In this document: in pieces, positions 52,603 through 60,604 of the stretch
How the letters are laid out: each line of letters begins with the position of its first letter
How positions within the stretch are numbered: position 1 is the first letter of the stretch
DNA from: an uncultured Oscillibacter sp.
GTDB lineage: Bacteria; Bacillota; Clostridia; Oscillospirales; Oscillospiraceae
Length of the DNA stretch: 64,000 nt
Reading direction: 5' to 3'
NCBI GenBank assembly: GCA_910583695.1
Contig: CAJTZL010000006.1
Location: forward strand, 1-64,000
Translations under genes and position numbers: made by a program
Notes under the pieces: generated by a model
What the model was told of the DNA's origin: nothing
The model's input: only the letters and a program-made list of their open reading frames with translations
Database searches by the model: none

Positions 52603-52635
52603 CTTTGCAAATATCTTAAAAGAAAGGTGGTTCCC

Positions 52636-52860
52636 ATGTCCGACTTCATGCTCTGGCTCCACGCCAACTACATCCGGCCCCAAATCGGCAAGGGGGAAAA
52701 AGGAGACTACAGTTTCCATTTTGACCTGGTGGACAACAGTCTGCCGCCCGCCGTCCGGACCTCTATGGAAAAATGCCTGGAGTTTACCGCGATAAGCGCC
52801 TTCTCCCTCGGTTTAAAAACCGGAGCAGGACTGGCAGGCAGCGCATCCCGGACCCCTTGA
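52636..52860 (+). CDS. Small protein of unknown function controlled by the divergent XRE gene (74 aa)
   Basis: ATG 52636 with AAAGGTGG upstream. Sequence starts SDFMLWLHANYIRPQI and has an aromatic, helical body with EKCLEFTAISAFSLGLKTGAGL. Not a recognised toxin or antitoxin. No membrane segment. Promoter and dual operator argue that it is expressed under specific conditions. Its job is unknown. Confidence 0.6.
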   Translation: MSDFMLWLHANYIRPQIGKGEKGDYSFHFDLVDNSLPPAVRTSMEKCLEFTAISAFSLGLKTGAGLAGSASRTP

Positions 52861-52875
52861 CAGCCGCAACGGGAA

Positions 52876-52925
52876 AAAGCAGAGCCGGACATGGTTCAGC
52901 CCCATGCCCGCTCTGCTGTTTTTAT
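52876..52925 (+). terminator. Terminator after the small gene
   Basis: Imperfect stem AGAGCCGGACATGG / CCATGCCCGCTCT followed by GCTGTTTTTATT. Confidence 0.6.
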
Positions 52926-53371
52926 TCGGAGAGCTCCTGCCGGGAGAAGCTGCCCAGAATGCCGTTGATGAATTTCACCGTCTCCGGCGTCTCGTATTTT
53001 TTGGCGATTTCCACCGCCTCGTTGATGGCGGCGGCGTTGGGCACGTCCGGCATATACAGCACCTCGTACATGGCCACCCGCATGACGGCGGAGGCCACCA
53101 GGGGGATGCGGGAAAACTTCCAGCCCTTGGCGTACTTTTCAATATAGCCGTCCAGCTCCGCGCCGTGCTCGTCGACCCCCCGGACCAGCCGGCGGATATA
53201 CGCCGCCTGCTTGGCGTTGGGGGCCTCCCGGTAGAGGTCCTCCTCCTCCGCAAGCTCGGCGAAGGCCGCCGCTGTCAGCCGCTGGTCCAGCAGCTCCTCC
53301 GCGGTTTTGCCGGAAAAATTCAGTTCATAGGAGAGATGAATGGCAATCTCCCGGGCGGTGTTCCGTACCAT
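52922..53371 (-). CDS. nusB: Transcription antitermination factor NusB
   Basis: 149 aa all-helical RNA-binding protein for rRNA antitermination. N-terminus RNTAREIAIHLSYELNFSG, C-terminal EVLYMPDVPNAAAINEAVEIAKKY and FINGILGSF. AAAGGACG precedes ATG 53371. Confidence 0.93.
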   Translation of the reverse strand: MVRNTAREIAIHLSYELNFSGKTAEELLDQRLTAAAFAELAEEEDLYREAPNAKQAAYIRRLVRGVDEHGAELDGYIEKYAKGWKFSRIPLVASAVMRVAMYEVLYMPDVPNAAAINEAVEIAKKYETPETVKFINGILGSFSRQELSE

Positions 53372-53408
53372 AGCTGTTCGTCCTTTATCTGTCGTTCCGG
53401 TCCGGCGC

Positions 53409-53786
53409 TCAGTTCAGCGACACGCCGCCCACATGGATGTTCACCGCCTCCACGGCGCAGCCGGTCATGGCCTCCACGGCGGAGGACACGGCCTTCTGGG
53501 CGTTTCCCGCCACTTCGGGGATGGGATGGCCGTACTGAACGGTCAGATACAGGTCCAGAACCAGCGCCGCGCCGGTCATGTCGATTTTCACGCCCCGGAC
53601 GCCCTTCTGGGCGTTTTTCCGGTTGTTCACCAGATCGCTGACGCTGCTGCCCAGGTTTGTCATCATCCCGGACACGCCCTCCACCTCCCGGACCGCGCCC
53701 ACGGCGATGGCGGCGATGACCTCCTCCGAGATGTTGATGCTGCCGTTTTCCTCCGGCAGGGTCATATATTCCTTACTCTCGGCCAT
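53409..53786 (-). CDS. Asp23/Gls24 family envelope stress protein
   Basis: 125 aa. GSINISEEVIAAIAVGAVREVEGV, VKIDMTGAALVLDLYLTVQYG and AVEAMTGCAVEAVNIHVGGV. Corresponds to YqhY next to nusB in B. subtilis, which is linked to acetyl-CoA carboxylase control. ATG 53786 is supported by AGGAGAGG upstream. Confidence 0.9.
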   Translation of the reverse strand: MAESKEYMTLPEENGSINISEEVIAAIAVGAVREVEGVSGMMTNLGSSVSDLVNNRKNAQKGVRGVKIDMTGAALVLDLYLTVQYGHPIPEVAGNAQKAVSSAVEAMTGCAVEAVNIHVGGVSLN

Positions 53787-53866
53787 GCTGTACCTCTCCT
53801 TATTTTTTCCTTCGTGAAACGGCCGCCGCATTTCGGCGGACCTTTCCGTTAAAATCATGCTGAGTG

Positions 53867-53895
53867 ATTATACCATATCCCACCGGAAATTACAA
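53867..53895 (-). promoter_or_regulatory. Promoter of asp23-nusB
   Basis: Minus strand TTGTAA (53895-53890), 17 bases, TATAAT (53872-53867), with an extended -10 TGG. Confidence 0.6.
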
Positions 53896-53898
53896 CTG

Positions 53899-54534
53899 TT
53901 AATTTGCCGCCATGATCTTGATATTCCCCGCCGGGAGCCCCGTCTCCGTCATGGTGATATCGGTGATTTTTGCCACATCCTCGGCGGTCAGATCCCCGCT
54001 CTTGGTGGACACCACCACGCTGACGCTCTCATCCCCCATGAAGGCCACGCAGTCCGCGTAGCCCTTGGCCGTGACCAGATTCTCGATCTGGGCCTCCGCC
54101 AGGGTGTAGGAGGCCAGAACCTGGATGCCCTGGGACGCCTCGTTGGCCACGACCTGATCGGCGTTCTCCTGCTCCGCCGCCTCCTGGAGAAGGGAGATGG
54201 CGTTGTCCCGGGCCTGCTGCCGGGTGAGCCGGGCGGAGGCAAAGTAGTCCGAGCCGGTGTAGATCATCCCCTCATCCGGCGGGGCTCCGGTGTCCTCCGC
54301 CGGGCCGGGGGCCGCCTCCTGGCCGGATTTTGCGGCTTCACCGGGCTTTGCACCCTCGCCGGGCTCTCCGGCCTCCCCGCCCTTGCCGGAAACCAGCTGG
54401 GCCTCCCCCAGCAGCTTGCCTCCGGCGGCCTGCTGCACCTCCTGGCCGGTGTAAATCCAGTTCAGCGCCACCGCCGAACAAACCAGCACCGCCATCACCG
54501 CCACCACGGCGTTCCGCTTCCATCTCGCACTCAT
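53899..54534 (-). CDS. spoIIIAH: Stage III sporulation protein AH
   Basis: 211 aa. One N-terminal membrane helix, a low-complexity Gly/Pro/Glu linker (about 50-85), then the SpoIIIAH ring-building motif region (DYFASARLTRQQARDNAISLLQE onward). It pairs with SpoIIQ across the septum. The linker is longer than usual. ATG 54534. Confidence 0.9.
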   Translation of the reverse strand: MSARWKRNAVVAVMAVLVCSAVALNWIYTGQEVQQAAGGKLLGEAQLVSGKGGEAGEPGEGAKPGEAAKSGQEAAPGPAEDTGAPPDEGMIYTGSDYFASARLTRQQARDNAISLLQEAAEQENADQVVANEASQGIQVLASYTLAEAQIENLVTAKGYADCVAFMGDESVSVVVSTKSGDLTAEDVAKITDITMTETGLPAGNIKIMAAN

Positions 54535-54557
54535 AGACCCGTTCCTCCTCCAAATAA

Positions 54558-55088
54558 TTACTGCCATTTTGCCACCGTGACCCGGTCGGTAGGCAGGCCG
54601 GTGAGAGCGGCCACCGCCCCCGTCACCGCCAGCCGGACCTCTGCGCTGCCGCCGCCCTGACACACCACCAGGGCGCCCCGGTAGGTGGGCCACATCCGCC
54701 GCACCACCACCGTCTCGTCTCCGGAGGAGCCGTCCAAGCGGACCGTCTCCGACTTTCTGGAATAGTCCTCCGGCGCGGCGGTGTCCCCGCTGTAGCTCAG
54801 CTGGGTGTCCTGGGCCAGCTGCCGCTCCCCGTCGGAATCCACGGACAGCATCACCTTCACCTGTCCCACGCCGTCCATGGCCCCCAGGATTTCCTCCATC
54901 TCCGTCTGAATCGTCTGGAGGTCCCAGCCGCTCTGAGAGGCCGGAGCGGAGGGCTTCTCCCGCCGGAGACCCTCCTCCCCGCTCCCAAGCCCCGGCCACA
55001 GCAGCAGCCCCGCTCCGATCAGCGCCACCAGCGCCGCGTACTTGTACTTGTTCCATATCTTTTGCACTCCTTCAGTTTTTTCCTTCAT
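54558..55088 (-). CDS. spoIIIAG: Stage III sporulation protein AG
   Basis: 176 aa. Membrane helix near residue 20 (AALVALIGAGLLLWPGL), then a ring-building domain with MEEILGAMDGVGQVKVMLSV and VAALTGLPTDRVTVAKW. Forms the large ring of the feeding channel in the mother-cell membrane. Overlaps spoIIIAF. Confidence 0.9.
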   Translation of the reverse strand: MKEKTEGVQKIWNKYKYAALVALIGAGLLLWPGLGSGEEGLRREKPSAPASQSGWDLQTIQTEMEEILGAMDGVGQVKVMLSVDSDGERQLAQDTQLSYSGDTAAPEDYSRKSETVRLDGSSGDETVVVRRMWPTYRGALVVCQGGGSAEVRLAVTGAVAALTGLPTDRVTVAKWQ

Positions 55089-55557
55089 GCCAAACCTGCC
55101 TCTCCGCCGGGATTCCAAGCTCCTCAGCCATCCAGTCCGCCAGGGCCGGGGAATAGGGCCCGGTCAGCTCCGCCGCGGCCGGAACAGGGGTCTTCCCATC
55201 CGCCCCCGGCTCCGTCTCCACCCGGACCGTGAGCTTCCCAAGCCCCAGCGCGTCCGCTTTGTCCGATATATATGCCGCGGTCCGCTTGGCTATGATAGCT
55301 GCCAGCTCTTCTTTTCCGGCGGCGTCCAGCTCCGCCGTCCGTTCCTGAACGGCTTCCCGGTAATCGGAGAAGTCCAGCCGCAGTCGCCCCAGGTCCGTTT
55401 TCAGCACCGGCTGGAGCAGCGCCGCCAGCAGCAGCAGCCCTCCGGTAAAGCCGGAAATTTTTCGGAGGGTCCCCTCCGGCACCAGGGTCTGGACCACCGT
55501 CAGCATCAGCGTCACCGCCGCAATGGAGGTGAGCCAGCTCCGTACCGCCCCGATCAT
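55072..55557 (-). CDS. spoIIIAF: Stage III sporulation protein AF
   Basis: 161 aa. Two N-terminal membrane helices (about 5-55) and a soluble domain (about 70-160) with IAKRTAAYISDKADALG. Family-typical layout; part of the SpoIIIA channel complex. Confidence 0.88.
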   Translation of the reverse strand: MIGAVRSWLTSIAAVTLMLTVVQTLVPEGTLRKISGFTGGLLLLAALLQPVLKTDLGRLRLDFSDYREAVQERTAELDAAGKEELAAIIAKRTAAYISDKADALGLGKLTVRVETEPGADGKTPVPAAAELTGPYSPALADWMAEELGIPAERQVWHEGKN

Positions 55558-56627
55558 GGCGTCACCGCCGCCACGGAGCTGAGCACCGACACCAGCAGCA
55601 GCAGGGCGCAGCTCCCGGTCATGCCCAGCACCAGTCCGAAGGCCCCGCCCAGGCCGTCAATGAGCTTGCACAGCTCCGGGGCCCCCACCGCCGCCGCCAG
55701 GAAGGCGGAGAGCTTGTACAGCAGATACTGGACGCCCAATTGCAGAAACGGATAGGCGCAGGCCGCCAGAATCGCCAGCATCCCAAAGACGCCGATGGTG
55801 TTTTTCAGCATCCCTGCCCCGGCCAGCACCGTCTCCGCCGCCTCGGCGATGATGCCCCCCACCACCGGCACCGCGCCGGAGATGGCGGCCTTCGCCACCT
55901 TCACCGAGGCCCCGTCCGCCGCCCCGGCGATGACTCGGACCGTGGAGAGGTACACCGTAAACAGCAACAGGGACGAGGTCAGCATCCAGGTGACGATTTT
56001 TTTCAGCGCCTCCGCAATGGCTCCCAGCCGGTTCTCCGGCAGACAGGCTCCCGCCGCCAGGGCCCCGATGTACAGATAGACCAGGGGAATCAGCAGTCCG
56101 TCAATAAGCTCCATCAAAAGGTCCGCCAGGAAGACGGTCGTCACCTGCTGGAACGTGGCGGTCGTCACCGCCCCGGAGGCCGCCGTGGCCGCCGCCAGGG
56201 TGGGAAGCAGGGCCTTGGAAAAGACATTCAGCTCCCCGATGGTCTCCGCCCCCAGGCCGATGAGGTCCTCCAGGCTTCCCGCCGTCAGCAGCGTGACCGC
56301 CAGGGCCCCGGCCATGGGGAGAAAGGCCGTGCCCTTTCCCGTTCCCTGGGCAAACCCGTCCACCGCGCCGCAGGCCACCGCCACCAGCAGAATGGACGCC
56401 GCCCCCCGGAGCCGCTGGCGGAGAACGGCCTTCACCTCCCCGACCAGCCGCTCCGCAATTCCCGCCAGCCCCTGGGAAAAGCCCCCGGGACCGGATAGGT
56501 CCCCGATTTCCAGCACGTCCTCCGCCGCCTCCGGCAGGGCGTCCGTCAGGTCCTCCGGCAGCTCCGCCGCCCGGGCGTCCACCGTCAGGGCCAGGAGAAG
56601 CACCATCAGGCAAATCCAATGTTTCAT
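55554..56627 (-). CDS. spoIIIAE: Stage III sporulation protein AE
   Basis: 357 aa. Signal peptide, then about eight membrane helices; contains LGAETIGELNVFSKALLPTLA and AISGAVPVVGGIIAEAAETVLAG, both conserved. Largest membrane part of the complex. ATG 56627 overlaps spoIIIAD. Confidence 0.92.
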   Translation of the reverse strand: MKHWICLMVLLLALTVDARAAELPEDLTDALPEAAEDVLEIGDLSGPGGFSQGLAGIAERLVGEVKAVLRQRLRGAASILLVAVACGAVDGFAQGTGKGTAFLPMAGALAVTLLTAGSLEDLIGLGAETIGELNVFSKALLPTLAAATAASGAVTTATFQQVTTVFLADLLMELIDGLLIPLVYLYIGALAAGACLPENRLGAIAEALKKIVTWMLTSSLLLFTVYLSTVRVIAGAADGASVKVAKAAISGAVPVVGGIIAEAAETVLAGAGMLKNTIGVFGMLAILAACAYPFLQLGVQYLLYKLSAFLAAAVGAPELCKLIDGLGGAFGLVLGMTGSCALLLLVSVLSSVAAVTP

Positions 56628-57013
56628 CGCATCAGCTCCATCAACAGGGACAGCACCGCCCGCAGCAGGGGCAGAGCGGCAATGAGCGCGCAGACCGCTC
56701 CCGCCGTCTCCACCACCGAGGCCAGGGCGGATTCTCCCGCATCCCGGCAGAGGCTCCCGCCGAGCTTCACCACCAGGGCAATGCCCACGGTTTTGTACAG
56801 GGGAATGAACAGCTCTCGGGACAGGCCGCTCTCCTCCACCAGCTCCCCCAAAAACTCCATCAGCCGCTCCAGACTCCCCGCCAGGGAGAGGAGCACCGCC
56901 GCCGTGGCTCCCAGGGTCAGCAGCAGCGCCGTCTCCGGACTTCCCCGCCGCACCACCAGAGCCAGCAGTGCCGCCGTCACGCACAGCGCCGCCGCCTGAA
57001 CCGACAGCTCCAC
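56624..57013 (-). CDS. spoIIIAD: Stage III sporulation protein AD
   Basis: 129 aa membrane protein, about four helices, with IPLYKTVGIALVVKLGGSLCRDAGESALASVVE, the typical central motif (given as its key region). Follows spoIIIAC by two bases. Confidence 0.9.
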   Translation of the reverse strand: MELSVQAAALCVTAALLALVVRRGSPETALLLTLGATAAVLLSLAGSLERLMEFLGELVEESGLSRELFIPLYKTVGIALVVKLGGSLCRDAGESALASVVETAGAVCALIAALPLLRAVLSLLMELMR

Positions 57014-57015
57014 GG

Positions 57016-57210
57016 CTAAAAGTTGAACAGGGTCTTGATGAGATCAAAGAGATCGCTGATCTCCTGGACCATCATCATCAAGACCACCACCAGCCCCGCC
57101 AGGGTCGTCATCATGGCCTGTTCCTCCCGGCCGGAACGGACCAGGAGCTGGTTCAGCACCGCCACCAGAATGCCGATGGCGGCAATTTTGAAAATCAAAT
57201 CCACATCCAT
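57016..57210 (-). CDS. spoIIIAC: Stage III sporulation protein AC
   Basis: 64 aa, two membrane helices, VDLIFKIAAIGILVAVLNQL followed by GREEQAMMTTLAGLVVVL. Length and sequence are typical of the family. Confidence 0.92.
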   Translation of the reverse strand: MDVDLIFKIAAIGILVAVLNQLLVRSGREEQAMMTTLAGLVVVLMMMVQEISDLFDLIKTLFNF

Positions 57211-57222
57211 GCGTCTGTTCCC

Positions 57223-57720
57223 CTAAATCAATAAAATCACCAGCAGCGCCGAGGCGGAAAACCACAGCGCCGCCGCCCGCTTCTCCTCCTCCGGGCGCTT
57301 GTGCTCCGCCTCTTCGGCGCTTTTCGCCAGCTCATAGGCGACATGGGAAATCGCTTTACAGGCATTCTCCTCATCACCTTGCAGGTCCTTTGCCAGGGTG
57401 GAGACGGCAGACTTGTCCCTCTCAGGCAGGGGCAGGGCTTCCGACCGCTCCCGCCAGACCTGGGGAAGATTCTCCCCTCCGGCGGCGGCCCTGGAAACCG
57501 CCTGAAAAAACGCGGCGGCAGGCTCCCCGCAGTCTGCGGCCAGAGCGCTTAACAGCGCGGGCAGGGGCGTCCGGGCCATGCGGACCTCCTCCCCCATCCG
57601 GCGGAAGGCCCGCAGAAGGTCCGAGCGCGCATCCCGCTCCCGGCGGCGCTCCGCCCGCTGAACATACCAAGCCAGCACGCCGCCGGAGGCCACGCACAAG
57701 CTACCCAGCAGCCTCAGCAT
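57223..57720 (-). CDS. spoIIIAB: Stage III sporulation protein AB
   Basis: 165 aa. N-terminal and C-terminal membrane segments with a helical middle similar to GspF-type platform domains (ARTPLPALLSALA, SAVSTLAKDLQGDEENACKA). Overlaps spoIIIAA by seven bases. Confidence 0.88.
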   Translation of the reverse strand: MLRLLGSLCVASGGVLAWYVQRAERRRERDARSDLLRAFRRMGEEVRMARTPLPALLSALAADCGEPAAAFFQAVSRAAAGGENLPQVWRERSEALPLPERDKSAVSTLAKDLQGDEENACKAISHVAYELAKSAEEAEHKRPEEEKRAAALWFSASALLVILLI

Positions 57721-58628
57721 GGCAGCTCCTCCAGCTCATAGGCCCGTCCCTTTTCATTCCGCAGGATGCGGACCGCCAGACGGAAAACCTGGTTCTCCAG
57801 CAGCTGCCGGTAAAGGGGCTTTCGCAGGAGTTCCGGTATATTGGCCGCGTGAATGGTGGCCAGCAGCCCCACGCCGCAGCCCGCCGCCATGCTGATTGCC
57901 GTCAGGTCCTCCCGGACGGTGATCTCATCCACGGCGATGATCTGGGGATTCATGGCCCGGAGAACAATGGGAATGCCCAGGGCTTTGGGACAGGCGTCCA
58001 GCACGTCGGTCCGCGGGCCCACATCCATCTGTGGCACGCCCCGATAAACCACCGCTACCTCTCCCCGCTCGTCAATGAGGGAAATCCGCTGAGCCGGGCA
58101 GCCCGCTTCGCCCTCGGAGAGACAGCGGACCAAATCCCGGAGGAGCGTGGTCTTTCCGCCTCCCGGCGGGGAGAGAATCAAGGTGCTGACAAAATTCCCC
58201 TCTCGGAACAGCCGGGGCGCAAGATCGGAGGCCACGCCACGCCGTTCCCGGGCGATGCGGATCACCGCGGAGGACAGGTTTTTCAGGTTCGCATTCACTC
58301 CGTCCTTCATCACCGCCGTGCCGCAGAGCCCCACCCGAAAGCCTCCCCGGACGGGCAGGAAGCCCTCACGGATGGTCTCCGACGCGGCGTAGCGGGAGAA
58401 CTCCGTGGCGATGTCGCAAAGAGTCTCCAGCTCCTCCGGCTCCACCTCCGCCTCCAGCGGCAGCTCCCCCGTGGGCAGCAGCGCAGTCAGGGGCCGTCCC
58501 GCCCGGAGGCGCAGTTCCTCCGCTTCCGCCTTCTCCCCGTCGGAGAGGGCCAGGGCCGCCTTTCGCAGTCGGCTGGGCAGGATGGCGGCAGCCTGTTCAT
58601 AGCGGAAAATCCGTTCATTTTTTTGCAA
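57714..58628 (-). CDS. spoIIIAA: Stage III sporulation protein AA (ATPase)
   Basis: 304 aa secretion-type ATPase that powers the feeding channel. Walker A ILSPPGGGKTTLLRDL, Walker B IIAVDEITVRED and the arginine region RGVPQMDVGPRTDVL. The start is TTG 58628 with AAAGGGGGA upstream. First gene of a complete AA-AH operon with a sigma-E-like promoter. In B. subtilis accB and accC follow spoIIIAH; here they do not. Confidence 0.94.
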   Translation of the reverse strand: MQKNERIFRYEQAAAILPSRLRKAALALSDGEKAEAEELRLRAGRPLTALLPTGELPLEAEVEPEELETLCDIATEFSRYAASETIREGFLPVRGGFRVGLCGTAVMKDGVNANLKNLSSAVIRIARERRGVASDLAPRLFREGNFVSTLILSPPGGGKTTLLRDLVRCLSEGEAGCPAQRISLIDERGEVAVVYRGVPQMDVGPRTDVLDACPKALGIPIVLRAMNPQIIAVDEITVREDLTAISMAAGCGVGLLATIHAANIPELLRKPLYRQLLENQVFRLAVRILRNEKGRAYELEELPC

Positions 58629-58657
58629 GGGAGATTCCCCCTTTCTTTGGTTACTTC

Positions 58658-58685
58658 ACTCTATGAGGGCCCGTCCCGGTCTATG
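58658..58685 (-). promoter_or_regulatory. Sigma-E-like promoter of the spoIIIA operon
   Basis: Minus strand CATAGA (58685-58680), 14 bases, CATAGAGT (58665-58658). Confidence 0.65.
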
Positions 58686-58719
58686 CCAGGTTTGTCCAAA
58701 AAATTTATGGAAAGCACGC

Positions 58720-58748
58720 TTGACATTTTGTTGAACAAGTGGTATTCT
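58720..58748 (+). promoter_or_regulatory. Promoter of the XRE/membrane gene pair
   Basis: TTGACA (58720-58725), 17 bases, TATTCT (58743-58748). The spacer contains a short dyad TTGTTGAACAA, a candidate autoregulatory site. Confidence 0.65.
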
Positions 58749-58810
58749 GATAACGGAAAGCAAACTTTCCATCAAGCCTCAAGGAACCTTTTGACGAGAG
58801 GAGGACTCTG

Positions 58811-59014
58811 ATGAAAAACAAGCTGGAGGAGCTGCGGAAGGCCCGGGGGCTCCGGCAGGAGGAGCTGGCGGAGGCGCTGGAGGTCTCCCGGCAGACCATC
58901 GGTTCTCTGGAAAACGGGCGGTATAACCCGTCTATTCTGCTGGCGTTCAAGCTGTCCCGGTATTTCGGCGTGCCCATTGAGGAAATTTTTATTTATGAGG
59001 AGGAACCGTCATGA
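58811..59014 (+). CDS. XRE-family HTH regulator (67 aa)
   Basis: Single HTH domain with LEELRKARGLRQEELAEALE, VSRQTIGSLENGRYNPSI and FGVPIEEIFIYEEE. This is the common small regulator paired with a membrane protein in Firmicutes. GAGAGGAGG precedes the ATG; overlaps the next gene by ATGA. Confidence 0.9.
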   Translation: MKNKLEELRKARGLRQEELAEALEVSRQTIGSLENGRYNPSILLAFKLSRYFGVPIEEIFIYEEEPS

Positions 59015-59427
59015 AAGGGAAAAAGACACTGTATATCGCGTTTATCGTCATAGGGCTGTGTTTTACCGCGGCGGCGCTGATATTGTGGGAGGCAGTCCCC
59101 AACAGCCTGGGTGGTGCACTGATGGGCTCCGGCAGCGGCATGGCGGCCATCGGTCTGACGCAGCTTTTGATGCTGCGCTTGGCCACAAAGGACCCGGCCC
59201 AGGCCCGGAGAAAGGAGATCGAAGTCAACGACGAGCGGAACGTGGCCATCCGCCGCCGGGCCAAGGCCCTGTCTGGAGACGTGCTGCAATGGGTAGTCAT
59301 TGCAGCGTCGTGGGTGTCTCTTGGATTTGACGCGCCGCTTTGGGTGACTCTGGCGGCAATTGTGACCTTTGTTTCCAAAAGCGTGCTGGAGGTTTATCTG
59401 GTAGCGCGGTATCAGCGGGAGATGTGA
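59011..59427 (+). CDS. Membrane protein of unknown function (138 aa)
   Basis: Two membrane helices near the N-terminus and two near the C-terminus, with a cytosolic loop QARRKEIEVNDERNVAIRRRAK, typical of small membrane partners (DUF2178-like) of XRE regulators. ATGA overlap shows coupling to the regulator. Confidence 0.75.
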   Translation: MKGKKTLYIAFIVIGLCFTAAALILWEAVPNSLGGALMGSGSGMAAIGLTQLLMLRLATKDPAQARRKEIEVNDERNVAIRRRAKALSGDVLQWVVIAASWVSLGFDAPLWVTLAAIVTFVSKSVLEVYLVARYQREM

Positions 59428-59429
59428 CC

Positions 59430-59470
59430 CAGGGGCTCTACCCCTGAGGCGCGCTGCCCCTGCACCCGGC
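59430..59470. repeat. Short GC-rich dispersed-type repeat
   Basis: CAGGGGCTCTACCCCTG forms a small hairpin and is followed by GCCCCTGCACCCGGCG. This resembles a frequently dispersed intergenic motif of GC-rich Clostridia. Only one copy is seen here. Confidence 0.35.
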
Positions 59471-59476
59471 GGCAAA

Positions 59477-59506
59477 AGAAGCGCCGGTCTGACGACAGGC
59501 GCTTCT
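59477..59506. terminator. Terminator between convergent genes
   Basis: 9-bp stem AGAAGCGCC / GGCGCTTCT with 12-base loop; A-rich before and T-containing after. Confidence 0.55.
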
Positions 59507-59518
59507 TGATATGCTGAT

Positions 59519-60601
59519 TCATGTTTTCGACTGTTCCAGCGGAATCACCACGTCGCCAAAGCGGATGGATTCCACCTTGGCAATATCGACGGGAAACTCC
59601 CAATAACCATGCACATTTTTTTCCTTCTGTTCCGTCGGGTCCGCTGCGACAATGGACCCTGAGTAATATCCGTTGACCGTCACATTACCCGCCAGCTGAA
59701 GGACCGGAGCATCAATCCTAAATTCCACCGCGGCGTCCTTGGGCCGGATAAAACTGTAACCTGTGGATGTCACCTGGATGTCTCGGATCGTGAAGGTCTT
59801 TTTGCTTTCAGTTGTGACCGTATTGCCGGCGATCTCTTTTGATTCGGTATGCGTACCGCTTACACGGGCATTTTTCGCCGCCAGGGCCGATTGATTCTCC
59901 ACGGGTTTCAGCGTGAACGGCAGGGTCCACGTTCCCTCCAGCTCCTCAAAGTGCTTTGATCCCTCTTTTCCCGGTTCCGGCGCTTTCCCAAGTAGTACAA
60001 TGCCATCCAGGCGCAGCTCCATCTCGCCGCCCTCCAGGAAATTAACGCCACTGGGAGCCTGCCACATCCAAAGCTGAATCTGTGTCCCGTCTTCCAGAAC
60101 GCCTACGTCTTTTGCTAACATGCCATGGAGGGTGGGACCATCCATCACCTCTTTTTCCATGGGGCCGCCAACCAGATCGAAGTCCCCGAAGGCCCAGCGG
60201 TCCACCAGCTTTTCCCCCTTGAATTTGAGCATGAGCCATAGGACATTCTCTCCGGGGGTGACGGAATCCAATGTAACCGTAATGTCGTTGTCCATAACGG
60301 TGTTCCCAACCGGCTGGACCAGGCTCTTGATGACCTCCGCCTGGTCCTTGGGCATCTCCTCCCCGCCCCCGGCTTCCGTCCATTGCTGGCCGAACCACTC
60401 CTGTAAGGTCTGCGGAATGCCGATGGCCGCCGCCAGGGCTGTCCCGGCCAGGAGGACGGCCAGCGCCGCCGCAATGATGAAGGATACCGATACCTTCTTT
60501 ACCACCTGGGTTCTCTCCTGCTTTGTCATGTTTAGAACCTCCTCGTTCAGTCTCTTAGAGGCGCGGACCTCGTCAAACATTTCCCGATACGATGCTTTCA
60601 A
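59519..60601 (-). CDS. DUF4179 membrane protein, probable anti-sigma partner
   Basis: 360 aa. Short cytosolic N-terminus, one membrane helix (about 38-60, VSFIIAAALAVLLAGTALAAAIG), then a large extracellular part with DUF4179 (GNTVMDNDITVTLDSVTPG) and a second beta domain. TTG 60601 has GGAGGTG six bases upstream. Encoded right after an ECF sigma gene, as is usual for this family. Confidence 0.8.
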   Translation of the reverse strand: MKASYREMFDEVRASKRLNEEVLNMTKQERTQVVKKVSVSFIIAAALAVLLAGTALAAAIGIPQTLQEWFGQQWTEAGGGEEMPKDQAEVIKSLVQPVGNTVMDNDITVTLDSVTPGENVLWLMLKFKGEKLVDRWAFGDFDLVGGPMEKEVMDGPTLHGMLAKDVGVLEDGTQIQLWMWQAPSGVNFLEGGEMELRLDGIVLLGKAPEPGKEGSKHFEELEGTWTLPFTLKPVENQSALAAKNARVSGTHTESKEIAGNTVTTESKKTFTIRDIQVTSTGYSFIRPKDAAVEFRIDAPVLQLAGNVTVNGYYSGSIVAADPTEQKEKNVHGYWEFPVDIAKVESIRFGDVVIPLEQSKT

Positions 60602-60604
60602 GGC

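Noticed and set aside
52551..52610. Possible two-copy CRISPR-like repeat
   Set aside because: Only two 18-bp copies with a 12-base gap, lying over a promoter; operators fit better and no cas gene is present.
52335..52860. Classical toxin-antitoxin pair
   Set aside because: The genes are divergent and the small protein has no toxin motif. A repressor with its target is the simpler reading.
54535..55056. Upstream extension of the spoIIIAH frame
   Set aside because: Overlaps spoIIIAG in another frame and is a Gly/Ala/Arg-rich shadow. The SpoIIIAH membrane start is at 54534.
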